Shown one piece after another: positions 37,201 through 50,340 of a DNA stretch of 64,000 nucleotides. The stretch lies in NCBI GenBank assembly GCA_021613535.1, contig CP075495.1, positions 9,672,001 through 9,736,000 on the forward strand, given 5' to 3'. The DNA is from Adineta vaga (lineage: Eukaryota > Rotifera). Position numbers and translations under genes: made by a program. The notes under the pieces were generated by a model. The model saw only the letters and a program-made list of their open reading frames with translations. It had not been told where the DNA came from and did not search any database. Position 1 is the first letter of the stretch. Each line of letters begins with the position of its first letter.

Positions 37201-40200
37201 ATCATTTACATCGTTTAATTGATCAAAAATTAAATGTAACAATTCAAGTATCCGATGGTTTACATAAGAATAAGACAACAATTAATATTTATGTTAAATC
37301 ATTTCCTGATGCACAAGAACCGATACTTTTACATGAACCTGCTTATGCATTAACTATAAATGAATCATTAGCTAAAGGTTCAGTAATAACAAATGTATAT
37401 CGTCGTTTACAATTGACTGCATCAACAATTGATTTCATTGAAATTATTCATGATCAAATGAAATTACCATTTTCGATCGATCAACAAGGTATGATAATGA
37501 TGACTTATTCGTTTCTTTCTTTCTTTCTTTCTTTCTGTTCTCAATCAAAAAAGGATTTAAGGAGTTTAATACATATTCAGACTTATGAAAGTGATTTTTG
37601 TAGACTAATAAGTCTCGTTTGTCAATTGTTTATTTTATTCTTTTCTTATTCGTATTATATTCTCATTTATTCTCTTAATCTTACATCATAACAATTCATA
37701 CATATATATTTGTCGTCTCAATATAATGAAACGACAATTAGAATGTCTGCATGCATACGCGTGACCAATGGTGGACATCATTATACAGTCAATTCTAATT
37801 TCCTTTTCTTTAATCCCTTGTGTTGATGCGCGTGGTGACCGATGTCGGTTTGATGCATGTCTGAATAGAGATTGCTGCTGCTGTTGTTGTTTTACATGTC
37901 ATCAATCGATTTATATTGTGAGAATAGCAGCTGCTTCTGTTTCTCACTCATTCATTTATTCTACTGAGTTGTTCTTCATCAGACACTAATTACCCATCGA
38001 ATTCATTTTCTAATCGATAGATGATAAGAAATAGTCATTATATACATGTTCGAAAGGAACACATGTTCATCAAAAAAAAGAAGAAGAAAAAAAACGTAGA
38101 CATTATTGAGGACATCTGTTCAATGGGGAGATCAATCTGTAAAATAGAAAAATCGCGCGAAAAAACAATATTATTTGAAAATAATAATTCAATTAATTCG
38201 GAATTGCTTTTTTAAAGAAAATATTTATTCGAGTTGATTAAATCGATTGAATGTCAAACGATTCAAATTACATTATCAATACATGATAATCTAGTGACTA
38301 TATATTACTAGACAATTTTGATTGATATGATCAGATGACGCTTGTTCGCATGAATAGAACTTATTGTTAAGCAAATAAGGTCATCCCATGATTGAAATGA
38401 CCGGAAAAGTTTTCTTTTTCTCTATCAATGACCTTTGAATAATCGACAAGACAAAGCGATGACATGCATATTTTCTCCCTTTTCTCATCATCCTAATTTC
38501 CTTTTTTAGTTCTACATAAATTTTGCAGTCTACTTGCTAAAATGCCAGCAACGCGAGATTAATATTGACAGTCAATGTACTGTCAAATTAGAAAAGAAAA
38601 GAACGGAAGTGTGTCTTCCGAAGGGAAAACAGTCATTTTCAATTATGAAATGAAAAAAGAAAAAAAGCTTTGTTACAATTTCTCAATTTAATTCGAACGA
38701 AAAGTTTTCTTTTTTCAATCACAGAATCGATATAACCATTTCTACTAAGATGATTGTTGATTAGAATCTAGCCGATAATCTTTACTCGAATGTTGAATTT
38801 GTTTTTAAGGTTATCTTCGTCTAACTCATTCATTAATCGGTCTATCAAAATCATCATATTGGCTTACAATACGTTTGACACGTTATCGTGCTCATCCACC
38901 ACATACATTTGTTCATATTCATCTATCAATTCGACAAGAGAACTTTTATCTTCCCCAATGTGTAGATATTTATCAAAATATCAAAGTCTATGATTATGCA
39001 AATCAACATCCATTTCATCGTGTTGAAGCGATATCATCCAATCGAAATTCTCTTGTTCAATATTCAATTGATGGAAATGAAAAACTATTTTCCATTGATC
39101 AACGAACTGGTTCACTTAGTTTAGTATCATCAAAGCAAAATTCTCGTCGATTGAAATCTGATTATCTCCTAACAATTAAAGCATTAGATACTCAATATAA
39201 ATTATCAGTGAATTGTTATGTAAATATACATTTGATTCGACGACGTCAATTAATACCAAAATTTTTCTCTGAACCAATCTATAATATTAATCTATTAGAA
39301 ATTGGATTAGAGAGTGGACGATTAAGACAACGTTTATTTCAAATTGTTGCTTTATTAGAAACGAAAGTTTATAATAAAAAACTTGAAATACGTTATCGAA
39401 TTGTTGATTCCAATCAACATTTTATTATCAATCGACAAACGGGATATATTGCAACGAAACAACCATTGAAAGCTTTTACAACATATGAATTTCATGTATG
39501 TTAGAATCAAAAGTTGTAGTTTGATATAAGAAAAATTTTTCTATTTTAGGTTGAAGCATTTACTGTTGCATATCGAAATGATATTCTATCGGATGGTAAT
39601 GATAATGAAGAAGATGAACCATCGAATCGTGGTAAATGGCGTATTGTATCATCTCGTGTTACATTACCAATCAAAATTCAAATTTTACCAATGATTTCTA
39701 TGAATAAATCTTTATTAGCAACAATTGATTCCACAATAAATATTGATCTATTAACAACGACAGAAGTTGGCTCAACAATTCTACATCTTGGAATGAATAA
39801 TCGTCTTAATACAACACAATGGTTCATTATGATTGGTGATATTCGTCATACACGATATTTTCATGTCGATTTTCAAACAGGTCAATTGATTCTCATTCGT
39901 CCTATTGATGAATTAATCAATCAAACAAATCTTATCGATCTTCGTATTAATGTTACTAATGATTGGATTAATATGAATACAATTAAAGTTCTTATTCGTA
40001 TTGTAAATAATCCAATGCCATCAATTGCATTTTCTCAACCAGATTATTATAGTTCCATCTCAAAGAATATTCCAATCGGTGCTGAAATTGCTCGTTTAAC
40101 AATTGAAAATTCTGCAAATGATTGTACATATTCTATAAATTCAGTTGAACGTATTAAATCCAAAGATTTATTTCATATTAATCCATCATCAGGTTCTATA

Positions 40201-43200
40201 ACTGTTATGAATTCATTAGAAAATTCTCCTAGTCAAATGCATCTATTAACAATTCTATATCGTTGTCAACATAATTATGAAATTGCAAATACAAATTTAC
40301 ATATCAATATTCTTGACGAAAGAAATCTATTGAATCAAACTAGAAAATCATTTCAATTTGTTCAAGAACATTATTTAATTATCTTTGAAACTTCACTAAT
40401 ACAAAATCGACGAAAATATTTAATCGATCTGGAATTGATGAGTAATGAAAATGAAGACGAAAGAAAGCGAATTCAATCTAATGCACAAATTCTTCAAGGT
40501 AAACTTCATTATTCATTGTAGAAAAGAAAACAAATCTACTATCTTTTTTTTCCCTGCGATATTTAGGTGATCCATTAGGTCTATTCTCGATTGATCCTTC
40601 CAATCAATCTCTTTATCTTATTGATGAATCACTTGCACGTTCATATATCTATCCTTTAAATTTAACTATTATGGATACATCACAAATTGAACCAATAACT
40701 ACTATCGTCACATTATTTATATCCAATATTGGCATTCATTTTCCATGTCCATCATATTTGAAAACATCTCCATATCTTTTTACATATCAATCTTTACCGA
40801 CGACAAGTATTGATTCTCTCACTGGTCAACAGTATAAACCATACAATTCTTTAACTATTCGCGCTTTTGATCCATTTACACCTTTGAATGGTGAAGCATC
40901 GAATCTTGCTGAATGTAGTATCACTTCGAAATTGAATGAATTTTCTCTTCATTCTATTGAAAATTTGGATTTTATTTTCACGAATGAAATCTATTCTGGT
41001 TATATAAATCAATCATTTGGTTCATCAGCATTTATTTACAACAATCAACAAGAACCATTACATATTCAACTAAGAAATCCTTCAAAAAATTCATTTGATA
41101 TAACTTATCATTTATTGAATCAAACACATACAAATTTCTTTCAACTTGATGAATATGCTGGTTTAATCAAATATGATTCATTTGGAAGTTTATTTAATAA
41201 ATATTCTTTTCTTATCTATGCAAAATTTCGATCTTTCATTACATTTACACGTTTAAATTTGATAATTAATCATGATAATCTTCCCTCAAAGAAAACATTA
41301 CAATCCATTTATGAATTTAAATTATTTACACCATTTGTTGAGAATTCAACAATTGCATATTTGAATCAAACAAGTGAAAATTGGACGATTTTAAATGAAC
41401 AAATTCTACCAATGATATCCATTGATCAAACAGGAAGACTATTTATTAAAAATCGAACATTAATTTTAACAAATGGTAATTTCTATGATTTTCTTATTCA
41501 AGATACGAACTTAAAAATCATTCGTATACAACTAATTATTGTTACTGAAGTTAATCAAATATCTGAATGTATATTAAATCGTTTAAATTATACAAATGAT
41601 AAACAATACATTGGATTTATTGAAATTTCAAATCCTCATGAAACAGAAACGATATGTGTTCAAACAATAAAACAATCGTTTGAATTATTAAATTATAATG
41701 ATCGATTTTTACTTGATCGTCAACAGGGATTATTGCTTTATAAGAATATCAATGAAACTATTCATGAAGATCTATTATTATTAATTCAATTGGAACATTC
41801 AAAATGTTTAGTAACAATAGAAAATTCAATAGAGAAAACATCTTATTTAATGATTCGTAATGAAAGTCAATTATATATCGATTTGAAAGAGAAATATCAT
41901 ATTGAACAGGTAAAACATTTCATTTGTGCTAAAAGGAAAAGATCTGAACGATAATTTTGTTTTTCATTTAGAATTCTGGTCATATAAAGCTACAAAATAA
42001 TACCCTACTTCATTATGATATAGTTTCATCTCAATCACCCAGATTTCTGCAACAATTCTATGAATTTTTTGTGAATATTTCTGATTTAACTAATCAATCG
42101 ATCTTTATCGGTCAAATAACTGCAGAACCTTATAGTATCAATCGTAGTCAACTTGTTTATGAATTTGTTCAATCTCATAAATATTATCTTCTCAATCCGG
42201 ATACTGGTATTCTGGAATATATTTCCAATGAATTCTATAATAAAACTTTGGAACACATTCAAATCATCGTTCGTGATTTAATCTATCAACAAAATACGAC
42301 CATTAATATCACAATTCATATAAACAATTCGAATTCTATGCCATTTTCATCTCTAATCTATCAGAAAACGATTTCTGAAATTCTCCCACCAGGATCGATT
42401 ATTTTCCAAACAAATTCTTCTATCTTAGAAGATTATAATCCAAATGTTTTCAAATTGAATTCCACATCTGGAGAAATTCTACTTCTAAATTATTTAACTG
42501 AACAATTTTATTCCTTAAAATTTCGTTCATTTCAACAAACATCGATTCTGAAATTGACTATCAATGATTACAATAATCATCCACCAAATTTTATCAATCC
42601 ACCATTAAATCTATCACTTTCTTCTTCCGATACATTCCTTACAAAATTCTCTGCAAATGATTTAGATTTCAATGATAATCTTCATTTAAAATATTATCTT
42701 CTCAATTCTGAATATCATCCATTCTTTTCCATCAATCAAACCAATGGAATTCTTACAAGAACGAAACAAGCTTTAGAGAAAAATCTTTATCAATTAAATA
42801 TTGGTGTTAGTGATGGTTTATATCTAAGTAAAACTTATATTCAATTACAATTCTCGGATTATTCAGCCAATCGTCCAAAATTTTCATCGAATGAATATGT
42901 ATTTCCTTATGATTCAACAAAAGATATTCTTGGACAAATATCTGCCTATGATGCTGATCTTCATGATGAAATTACCTACGAACTTTATCTTCAACCAAAT
43001 GGTATTGAAATCAATAAACATTCAGGTTTAATTCAAATGAATAAAACTATTTTTACGAAATCGTTTATTGAATTTTACGCATCAGCAAAAGATCTTGCTA
43101 ATCAAATTGTTTATACAAGAATTCAATTAATTCATCCAGTTCAACCAAGATTTAATTCGGATTTATACTTTATTTCGTTAATTCCAACACAAGTGAAGAT

Positions 43201-46200
43201 TCCAATGGAAATCTTTCGATTTGATATTGTCGATTCATTTAATCAACCATTGAAATCTGCCAAATATCAATTAAAAAATCAAACCAATCTATTTGAAATT
43301 CAAGAAAATAAATTAATTTTAAAAGAAAATCTCGTTCCAACAGATCAATATTCGTTAACTATCAATGCTTATTGGAAGAATTTTATCATTCAAACATCAA
43401 TACAAATAAATTTCGTAGAGAAAATCTTTCATTTAGAAAACAAATCTTATGAATTTCGATTGGAAAAATCTATCTTAAAAGAAAATGATTCGATTGAAAA
43501 ATTTCAAATTAAGAATTTAACATTAAGAATTCTTCCAACTTCATTAACACAAAATAATTGTCATGAAAATTTCTATATCAAATTCAATGAACTTTTCTTT
43601 AAACGTTTTCCCATTTTATCAGATTTATGTTTTTTTGAATTGCATTTAACTGATCATATTAGTACTTCATCAAGTCAAGTCAAAATTCTCTTTACAAATT
43701 CAACTAATCAACCACAATTCTCCTCGTCAATCTATCATTTTTATGTTTACAATCACAATAGCACTGATCAATTTCGAGTATTTGCACAAAGTTTAAATTC
43801 AATTCAATATAAATTACAAAATAATCCTTATGGTTTAATGATTAATCAAACAAATGGTATTCTTCAATTTATGTATCAATCAAAATTAATTGAAAATATC
43901 AGCCGAATACACTTGAATATCTATGCAATTGATGAAACAACCAATGTAAATAGTACAGCCATAATTGAAATTTCATTCAATGAACGAAAACAATTCGATA
44001 TGCCAAAAAATCATTCTCAAATAGACATCTGTCCCAATTTACCAATTGTACTTTCTGATCGAAGTTTACCGGGTAAGTTGAAGACAAATTACCTCAATCT
44101 CTAAACTCTCATCCACACTTCTGAGTCACGTTGATAAGAAATCTCTTTCTATTGTTATTTTTAGGTACTGTCATTCAAGATATTAGTTTGAAGAATAATA
44201 TTTCGAATAATTATTATATTCTTTCGGGAGATGACTATGGTCTATTTGCGATTAATAATCTTGGTCAACTTTATTTAACTTCATCAATACTTAATCAAAC
44301 ATTAAATGAATATTTTGAATTGATGATTTTTATGTCATCATCATTGATTTATTGTCATACAAATATATCGATTATACGAACACCCAAATGGTCATATTTT
44401 ATATGTCCAGCGGTAAATCATCATCATCATCTTTTGTTTTTCATCTTTGTTAGAAAACTTTGATTTTTCTTCAGATTCCAATTCGATGGATGATCAAAGA
44501 AGAATCTCCGATTGGTACAATTCTTGGTACAGTAAAAGATACATTGTTATCAATCAATAATTCATCAAAATTAATCGATCAATTACAATTTAAATTAACT
44601 ACAATGAATAATCCTGATGCACAATCATTTCTACTCAATTCTCAAATAGGTTCGATGAAAATTGATTCATTAATTTCTTTAAAAGTTTTTTCATTGAAAT
44701 TTAGGTTTAATCACATCGAATTCACGACTTGATTATGAACAAAAAACTTTCTATTCATTTTCTATTCAACTACAACCAAATGAATTAAATTGTTCCATTT
44801 CAATCGTCATCAAACTGATTAATATCAATGATAATCCAATTGTTTTCGATCGAAATTCTTTAGTTTATAATATTACTGAAAATAATCTTATACCATTCTA
44901 TGTTGGTCGTCTCAATTTAATTGATATCGATCGATTATTTCAATCGAATTATGAATTTTATCTTCAAAATTCTTCATCACATATCTTCATTGATCAAACA
45001 ACTGGCTCGATTCTTCTCTATGAAAAACTCAATCGAGAATATCATGGTTCACAAATAATTTATCAAGTCAAGGCAATTGATACTAACAATCGAGAGAATG
45101 CTTTGTCGGAAAAACTCATCCTCAATATCATTGATATAAATGATCATGGACCGAAATTTGAGAAAAATTTCTATTCGATTAATATAAGTAAAACAATTCG
45201 ACCAAATACGAATATATTTCAAGTCAATGCTACAAGTGAAGATTCTGTTATGAATGGAAAATTTCAATATTCTTTAAAAAACGCATCGAATTATTTTCAA
45301 ATTGATGAACATACAGGAATGATACGTTTGAAAACATCTCTTCCATCGATGTTGATGAATTTAACTGTACATGTTGAAGTCTTTGAAGACGAAATTAATT
45401 TAACCGATTCTACAAATGTATTCATATCAATTATTAATGATGATAATATTTATTTTAATTTCGAAAATCAAGATAAATGTTTTCTTGATGAAAATCAAAA
45501 TATTGGAACGATTATTTGTACGATTGGAAGAAATTCTGATGAATTTCTTTATGAATTAATCGATACAACAAATGCTTTTCAAATTATGAAATTCAATGGA
45601 ACAATTCTTAGCAAGAAAATATTTGATTATGAAACTGATCCTCATCAATATAATGTCACAGTAATTGTTAAAGATCGAGAAAATCAAGTAGGAAGAAGTT
45701 TTTACTTAGCGAAAGATAATGAATATACTTTCGTTTTCTTTAGACTGTTCCATTATCTTCATTTAATCTAACAATTTCTATTCGTAATATTAATGATAAT
45801 CATCCTGAATTTGTAACAAAGAATATGACAACACTTGTTTATCTATATCATCCATCGATCAATACAATTATTCATAAAATTGAAGTATTTGATAGAGATC
45901 AATTGAATTTAACATTTCAAATTCTTAATGATACATTTTCATCATATAAACTTTTTTCATATGAAAATACAACAGAATTGATTCTTAGTGAACCAATTCT
46001 TTTTGATCATGAAGATTATCTTATTATTCGTGTTTGGGATAATCAAACATTATCATCATCATATAATCTTGATCTTCATTTAAATATAATCTATCTTCAA
46101 CGTGATGTATCTCTTCCATCAATACTTCCACATACAATCGATGGTTATATTAATCTTGAAGAAAAATATTCACAAATTAATTTTGGTGAAATATTTCTTC

Positions 46201-49200
46201 AAAATCAAACGAATTATCAATTTATTTCATATAATTTACTTTCAAATCAATATTTTTCTTTAAAACAACTATCAAATAATCAAACAGACTTATATTTTAA
46301 TTCCTTTCAACAACAACAATATCTTCATCAACAAAAACATCAACGTTTATTACAATATCAAATTGAATTAACAACTTTTGCTATTAATCAATCAATGCCT
46401 GATATAAATTTTTCTAATCAGACAATTTTCTATCTTCCAACAAATATCAAATCTCAATTGAAATCTCATTTGATCGATATACATCTATGGTTAATTGATC
46501 GTGAAATGTTAGATCGAACGATATCAATTGTTATTAATATAAATCCTCAAACAATTTATGAACAATTTATTATTCATAGTTTACCATTAATACGTGAACA
46601 TCTTGCTGCAATCGTTGGTGTTCATATGCGTCATGTACATTTATATTCATTCGATATGAAAACTCCCTATCAAATTGAATTACTTGTTGCTATTATTCGT
46701 TATCCATCACGTTTACGACCACCACGTTATATTCATAAGAAATTACTTTATAATGTTTTAAAAAATTCAAGTGAAATTTTCGAAAAAATTCCTCATATTA
46801 AATCAATTGAAAAGATTTCGATTAATCAATGTCATACGAAATCATGTGAAAATAATGGTCGTTGTACAAGTCAAATTAAATTATATCAAAATCAATATGA
46901 TTATTTCTATTATAATACATATCAACGTTTAATACCAAAATATCAATGGAATATCAAATGTCTTTGTTTAAATCATTTCTATGGACAACATTGTCAATTT
47001 AAACAAGATTATCAATCACCATGTTCATCCAATCCATGTTCATCATTAGAAAGATGTATTGAAGAAAGTTCAACATTATATACATGTCAATGTATTGATG
47101 AACCATGTAATCAAAATGAAATTCTTTCTGAAACAACATTAGATTGTATTAATATTAATTCACCATCATGTCGAGATTCATCGAATACTTTAACATTTGA
47201 TGGTTATAGTTTTGTTCGAATGAATTCATCATTAAATTTCACTCAACATACAAACTTTACATTTACATTTCGAACGCAAGTTGGTCAAGGCAAATTACTT
47301 AAATTGATATTTTTCGATGAGAAAAAGAAACAACAGATATTGATTATTCAAATAACTGATAATCTTGTAAATCTCGAATTAAATAAGAAAATTCTTTTTC
47401 GAATCGATGAAATAACTATTAATGATGGTCTATGGCATCATATCTACTTTTCTATTGATTATACATTAACAAATCAAAATTCCTACTATCTTCTTCGTCT
47501 TGATCATGTTTTTAGTAATAGAATTCAATTCTATCAACCATTTTCAATCAAACAATTAAAACAAATTTTCATTGGAAATGATTTTCATGGTTGTTTTGGA
47601 AATTTAACAATCAACAATCAAACAATTCTTATACAAAAACAAGAAAAAAATACTTCAATTGAACATATCGGTACAAATAATGGTTGTCAATTAGCAGAAA
47701 TTGAATCACGTACATTACGACAATATACGGATAAAGATGATCTTTGTTCTTTATATCATCCATGTTATCATGGTGGTATATGTGTAAGTCAAACAACAAA
47801 ATATGGTTTAAGTTTTACATGTAATTGTTTAAAACCACGTTTTACTGGTCGACAATGTCAACGTGATTTACAACCATGTGAAAGTCATCCATGTTTATTT
47901 AATGAACAATGTATACCATCGAATCATATGAATATATCTTATACATGTATATCATCATTAGGAAACCTACCTATGTCAACAAAGAATCTTTTATATATTG
48001 GTTTAGCAGTAACGTTCTGTACATTTATATTATTTATCCTATTGTTTTTATCATTGATTATCTATTGTCAACAACAACGAAAGGAGAAGAAACGAAAATT
48101 GAATATTCAACATGATAAACCATTAGTGTCCGCACCATTATTAATTCCAAAATCTTCACCAACATCAACACCAGCAAATCCAATTGAAAGTCCAATGCAA
48201 ACGTTATTGAAACGAAGTCCAAATGGTAAACAAATTATTGAAACAATGGCATTAATTGATAATAACGTTGAACATACGACATTGAATAATTTTAATGATA
48301 AGGTATGTTGATTGTTTCCATTCTGAGATAAGCGAATTCATACAATGTGATGTTAAAGAAGTAGATGTATAGAATTCTAATGAAATCTTGTTTGTTTGTT
48401 TTTTTAGCAAACTAATCCTCCAAATAATAAATCATCTCTCTCGATTGATAAACATCAATATGAATCTCATGAATCATTAAATCGTCGTCGAGTAAGTTCG
48501 ATAAATTTCACAAAGAATTCAAGATTCTATACGAAACATATCATTTAGAGTGATCCAAAATATTATTCAACTATCGGAAAAATGAATATTCCACCAGATA
48601 ATTTTCTTAATCATTATAATAGTATTGATTATGGTTTGTTATAATTTTATTCTATGATTTCAAATTGTATATCTCTCTCTCTCTGTGTCTTTTAGATACA
48701 ACACGTATTCCACTTGTTGATCCACATTCACCAGATCTATTTGACTGTAAGTAGATTTCATAATTTATTTTATAATATAACTGATTTTTTTCTCTCTCGT
48801 TCTATTCAGTTCCATCATCACCAACAAGTAAGTTCTTTATTTTTCCTGAAATTCTTTTGTTTTACCTATATATATATTTACTTTCGTAGAATATTTCAAT
48901 GGTCATGATGATAATCATTCCAATAATTATCAAATACGTATTAATTCTCTATCGAATCTAGCAGAAAAACTTGTGGAACAAAATGATATTGAATTAACTC
49001 ATTCATCGAATGATTCATCAAATAATGAACAAACTTTATTAACATCACCTATCTCTAATGGAGAACGTAAACGTTCTCTATTCAATGGTGGTAGTTCACA
49101 TAGTGTACGTGCATCGAATTCATCCTTACAAAAAGCTCCAGTTTATGCAAAAGTTATTAAAAGTAAAGAATTTCACAAAAGAAATTGGAAAAAATCCATT

Positions 49201-49691
49201 GATTTGCTTTTGTTTATTTAGCAACATCAAAAGTTTCCAATAGTGGTATGAGTACAATTGAACGTCTTCGTTTAAGTGGTTCACCACTTCGTCTTCTGTC
49301 TTCATCTCCAACCTATATGCGTACAACTTCATTTTTTAAGGGTAATTCAAATCATGAAAATGATAAATACCAAATACCATCAACATCATCAACAACAACA
49401 ACAACAACTGCAAGTAAAATATCAAAAATCAATCCCACATCATGGAAATTAAATCCAAGAAAATTAGATAGTTTAAAAATAAGACGTAATAGTCGTTATA
49501 CAGATGATGATGATGACGATGATAATAATAATACTAATACTAATCAGACCAATAATGAAACAAGTCAATTAACAATGAAGACAACAATAATCAATCGTTT
49601 ACGACATGCGAGCGAGTCTGATTTAACAAAAGAGCATGTTAATGGTAAAAAAATAACAAAATTATCATCATTTTTTCAAACAGAAGTGTAG
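34202..49691 (+). CDS. FAT-like giant cadherin (cadherin repeats, EGF, LamG, EGF, TM, long tail)
   Basis: Eighteen exons encode about 4,347 residues: 34202-34582, 34643-36057, 36195-36736, 36808-37488, 38810-39495, 39550-40498, 40567-41909, 41972-44072, 44165-44412, 44475-44649, 44705-45687, 45744-48302, 48408-48491, 48549-48633, 48696-48746, 48810-48827, 48890-49162 and 49222-49691. All junctions keep the frame. The start opens a signal peptide (ISILCILLTIIFAD). The ectodomain is a long series of cadherin-type beta-sandwich repeats with linker motifs DVNDNIP, DTNDNIPQF, NINDNPIVF, DINDHGPKF and NINDNHPEF; many repeats lack them. Exon 12 then encodes an EGF module (CHTKSCENNGRC), a second Cys-rich module, a laminin-G domain (LTFDGYSFVRMNSS to FHGCFGNLTINNQ), two more EGF modules (CYHGGICVS; CESHPCLFNEQC) and a TM segment (LLYIGLAVTFCTFILFILLF). 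The ~330-residue tail is Ser/Thr-rich with poly-Asp. Order and length (FAT1 is ~4,590) point to the FAT/FAT-like branch, which acts in cell adhesion and planar polarity. Confidence 0.88.
37489..38809 (+). other. Long intron 4 of the cadherin gene
   Basis: 1,321 bp, against about 50-140 bp for the other introns of this gene. The donor is CAAG|gtatga and the acceptor gtttttaag|G. It holds a (TTTC)n run at 37512-37536 and AT-rich sequence. Open frames inside (37768-37989, 38021-38215) are not conserved-looking. A regulatory element or an unrecognised insertion could explain the size. Confidence 0.65.
37512..37536. repeat. (TTTC)n microsatellite
   Basis: About six TTTC units just after the donor site of cadherin intron 4. 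Confidence 0.85.
48810..48827 (+). other. 18-nt microexon in cadherin cytoplasmic tail
   Basis: The frame between exons 15 and 17 is kept only by this 18-base exon, encoding FPSSPT with split codons at both ends. It is flanked by ttctattcag upstream and gtaagt downstream. Because its length is a multiple of three it could be skipped without a frameshift. Confidence 0.7.
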
Positions 49692-50340
49692 TATTCAGAT
49701 GAAAGAGATACAGTGTGTGCCTTACTATTACTATTATTATTGTTGTTGTTGTTATTGTTGTTTCATGGTCTTGTTTTGTATCTGTAAATCTTATTTTCGA
49801 CCCGGTGCTATTTTTTTTCTGTTTATCTCTGTCTCTTTTTTGGCTAATCTATATGAAATATTGAATAAATAAATGTGCACGAATTTTCATATTCAGTTTA
49901 TTAAATCTGAAAACGTACATTAGAAATTGGGTACATTATGGACAGACAGTTTGCACTTTACCACACACTTATAAGTAAAAATGTTCATTTCGACATGTTC
50001 ATTTTATATAAACACTTACAAGATTACACCTTGAGTATAGGACAATTGATGTTGTCAGATACAGTGTTTTGAAAATATATCATAAATAAACATTGTCGAA
50101 GTTGTCTACAACTTGTCTGTCCACTTCACATAAACATTTAGTAAGCTTCATCTCCTATATACCAATAACAATGATCAATTAAAATAAAGTAACCATTTTT
50201 TTTCTGTAGAAGTGTAAGTTTGTTCATTATTATCATATTAACAAAGTGTTTTATACAAAATAAAAAAGTAAGAGAAACTAGTCAATCATACCTATTGAAT
50301 AGAAATAAAGACAAGTGTTTGTTGCTAAACATGATTGAGA
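49692..50340. other. Convergent 3' spacer
   Basis: Holds the 3'UTR of the cadherin gene and the 3' side of the macro/OTU gene. T-rich, with a (TTG)n-like run near 49738-49760. No gene seen. Confidence 0.5.
49864..49869 (+). terminator. Polyadenylation signal of the cadherin gene
   Basis: AATAAA (overlapping a second AATAAA) about 175 bp after the cadherin stop codon. Confidence 0.55.

Noticed and set aside
44650-44732. Read-through of cadherin exon 10 into an open intron
   Set aside because: The splice to GLITSNSRLDYE restores a cadherin motif, while the read-through soon stops in non-family sequence.
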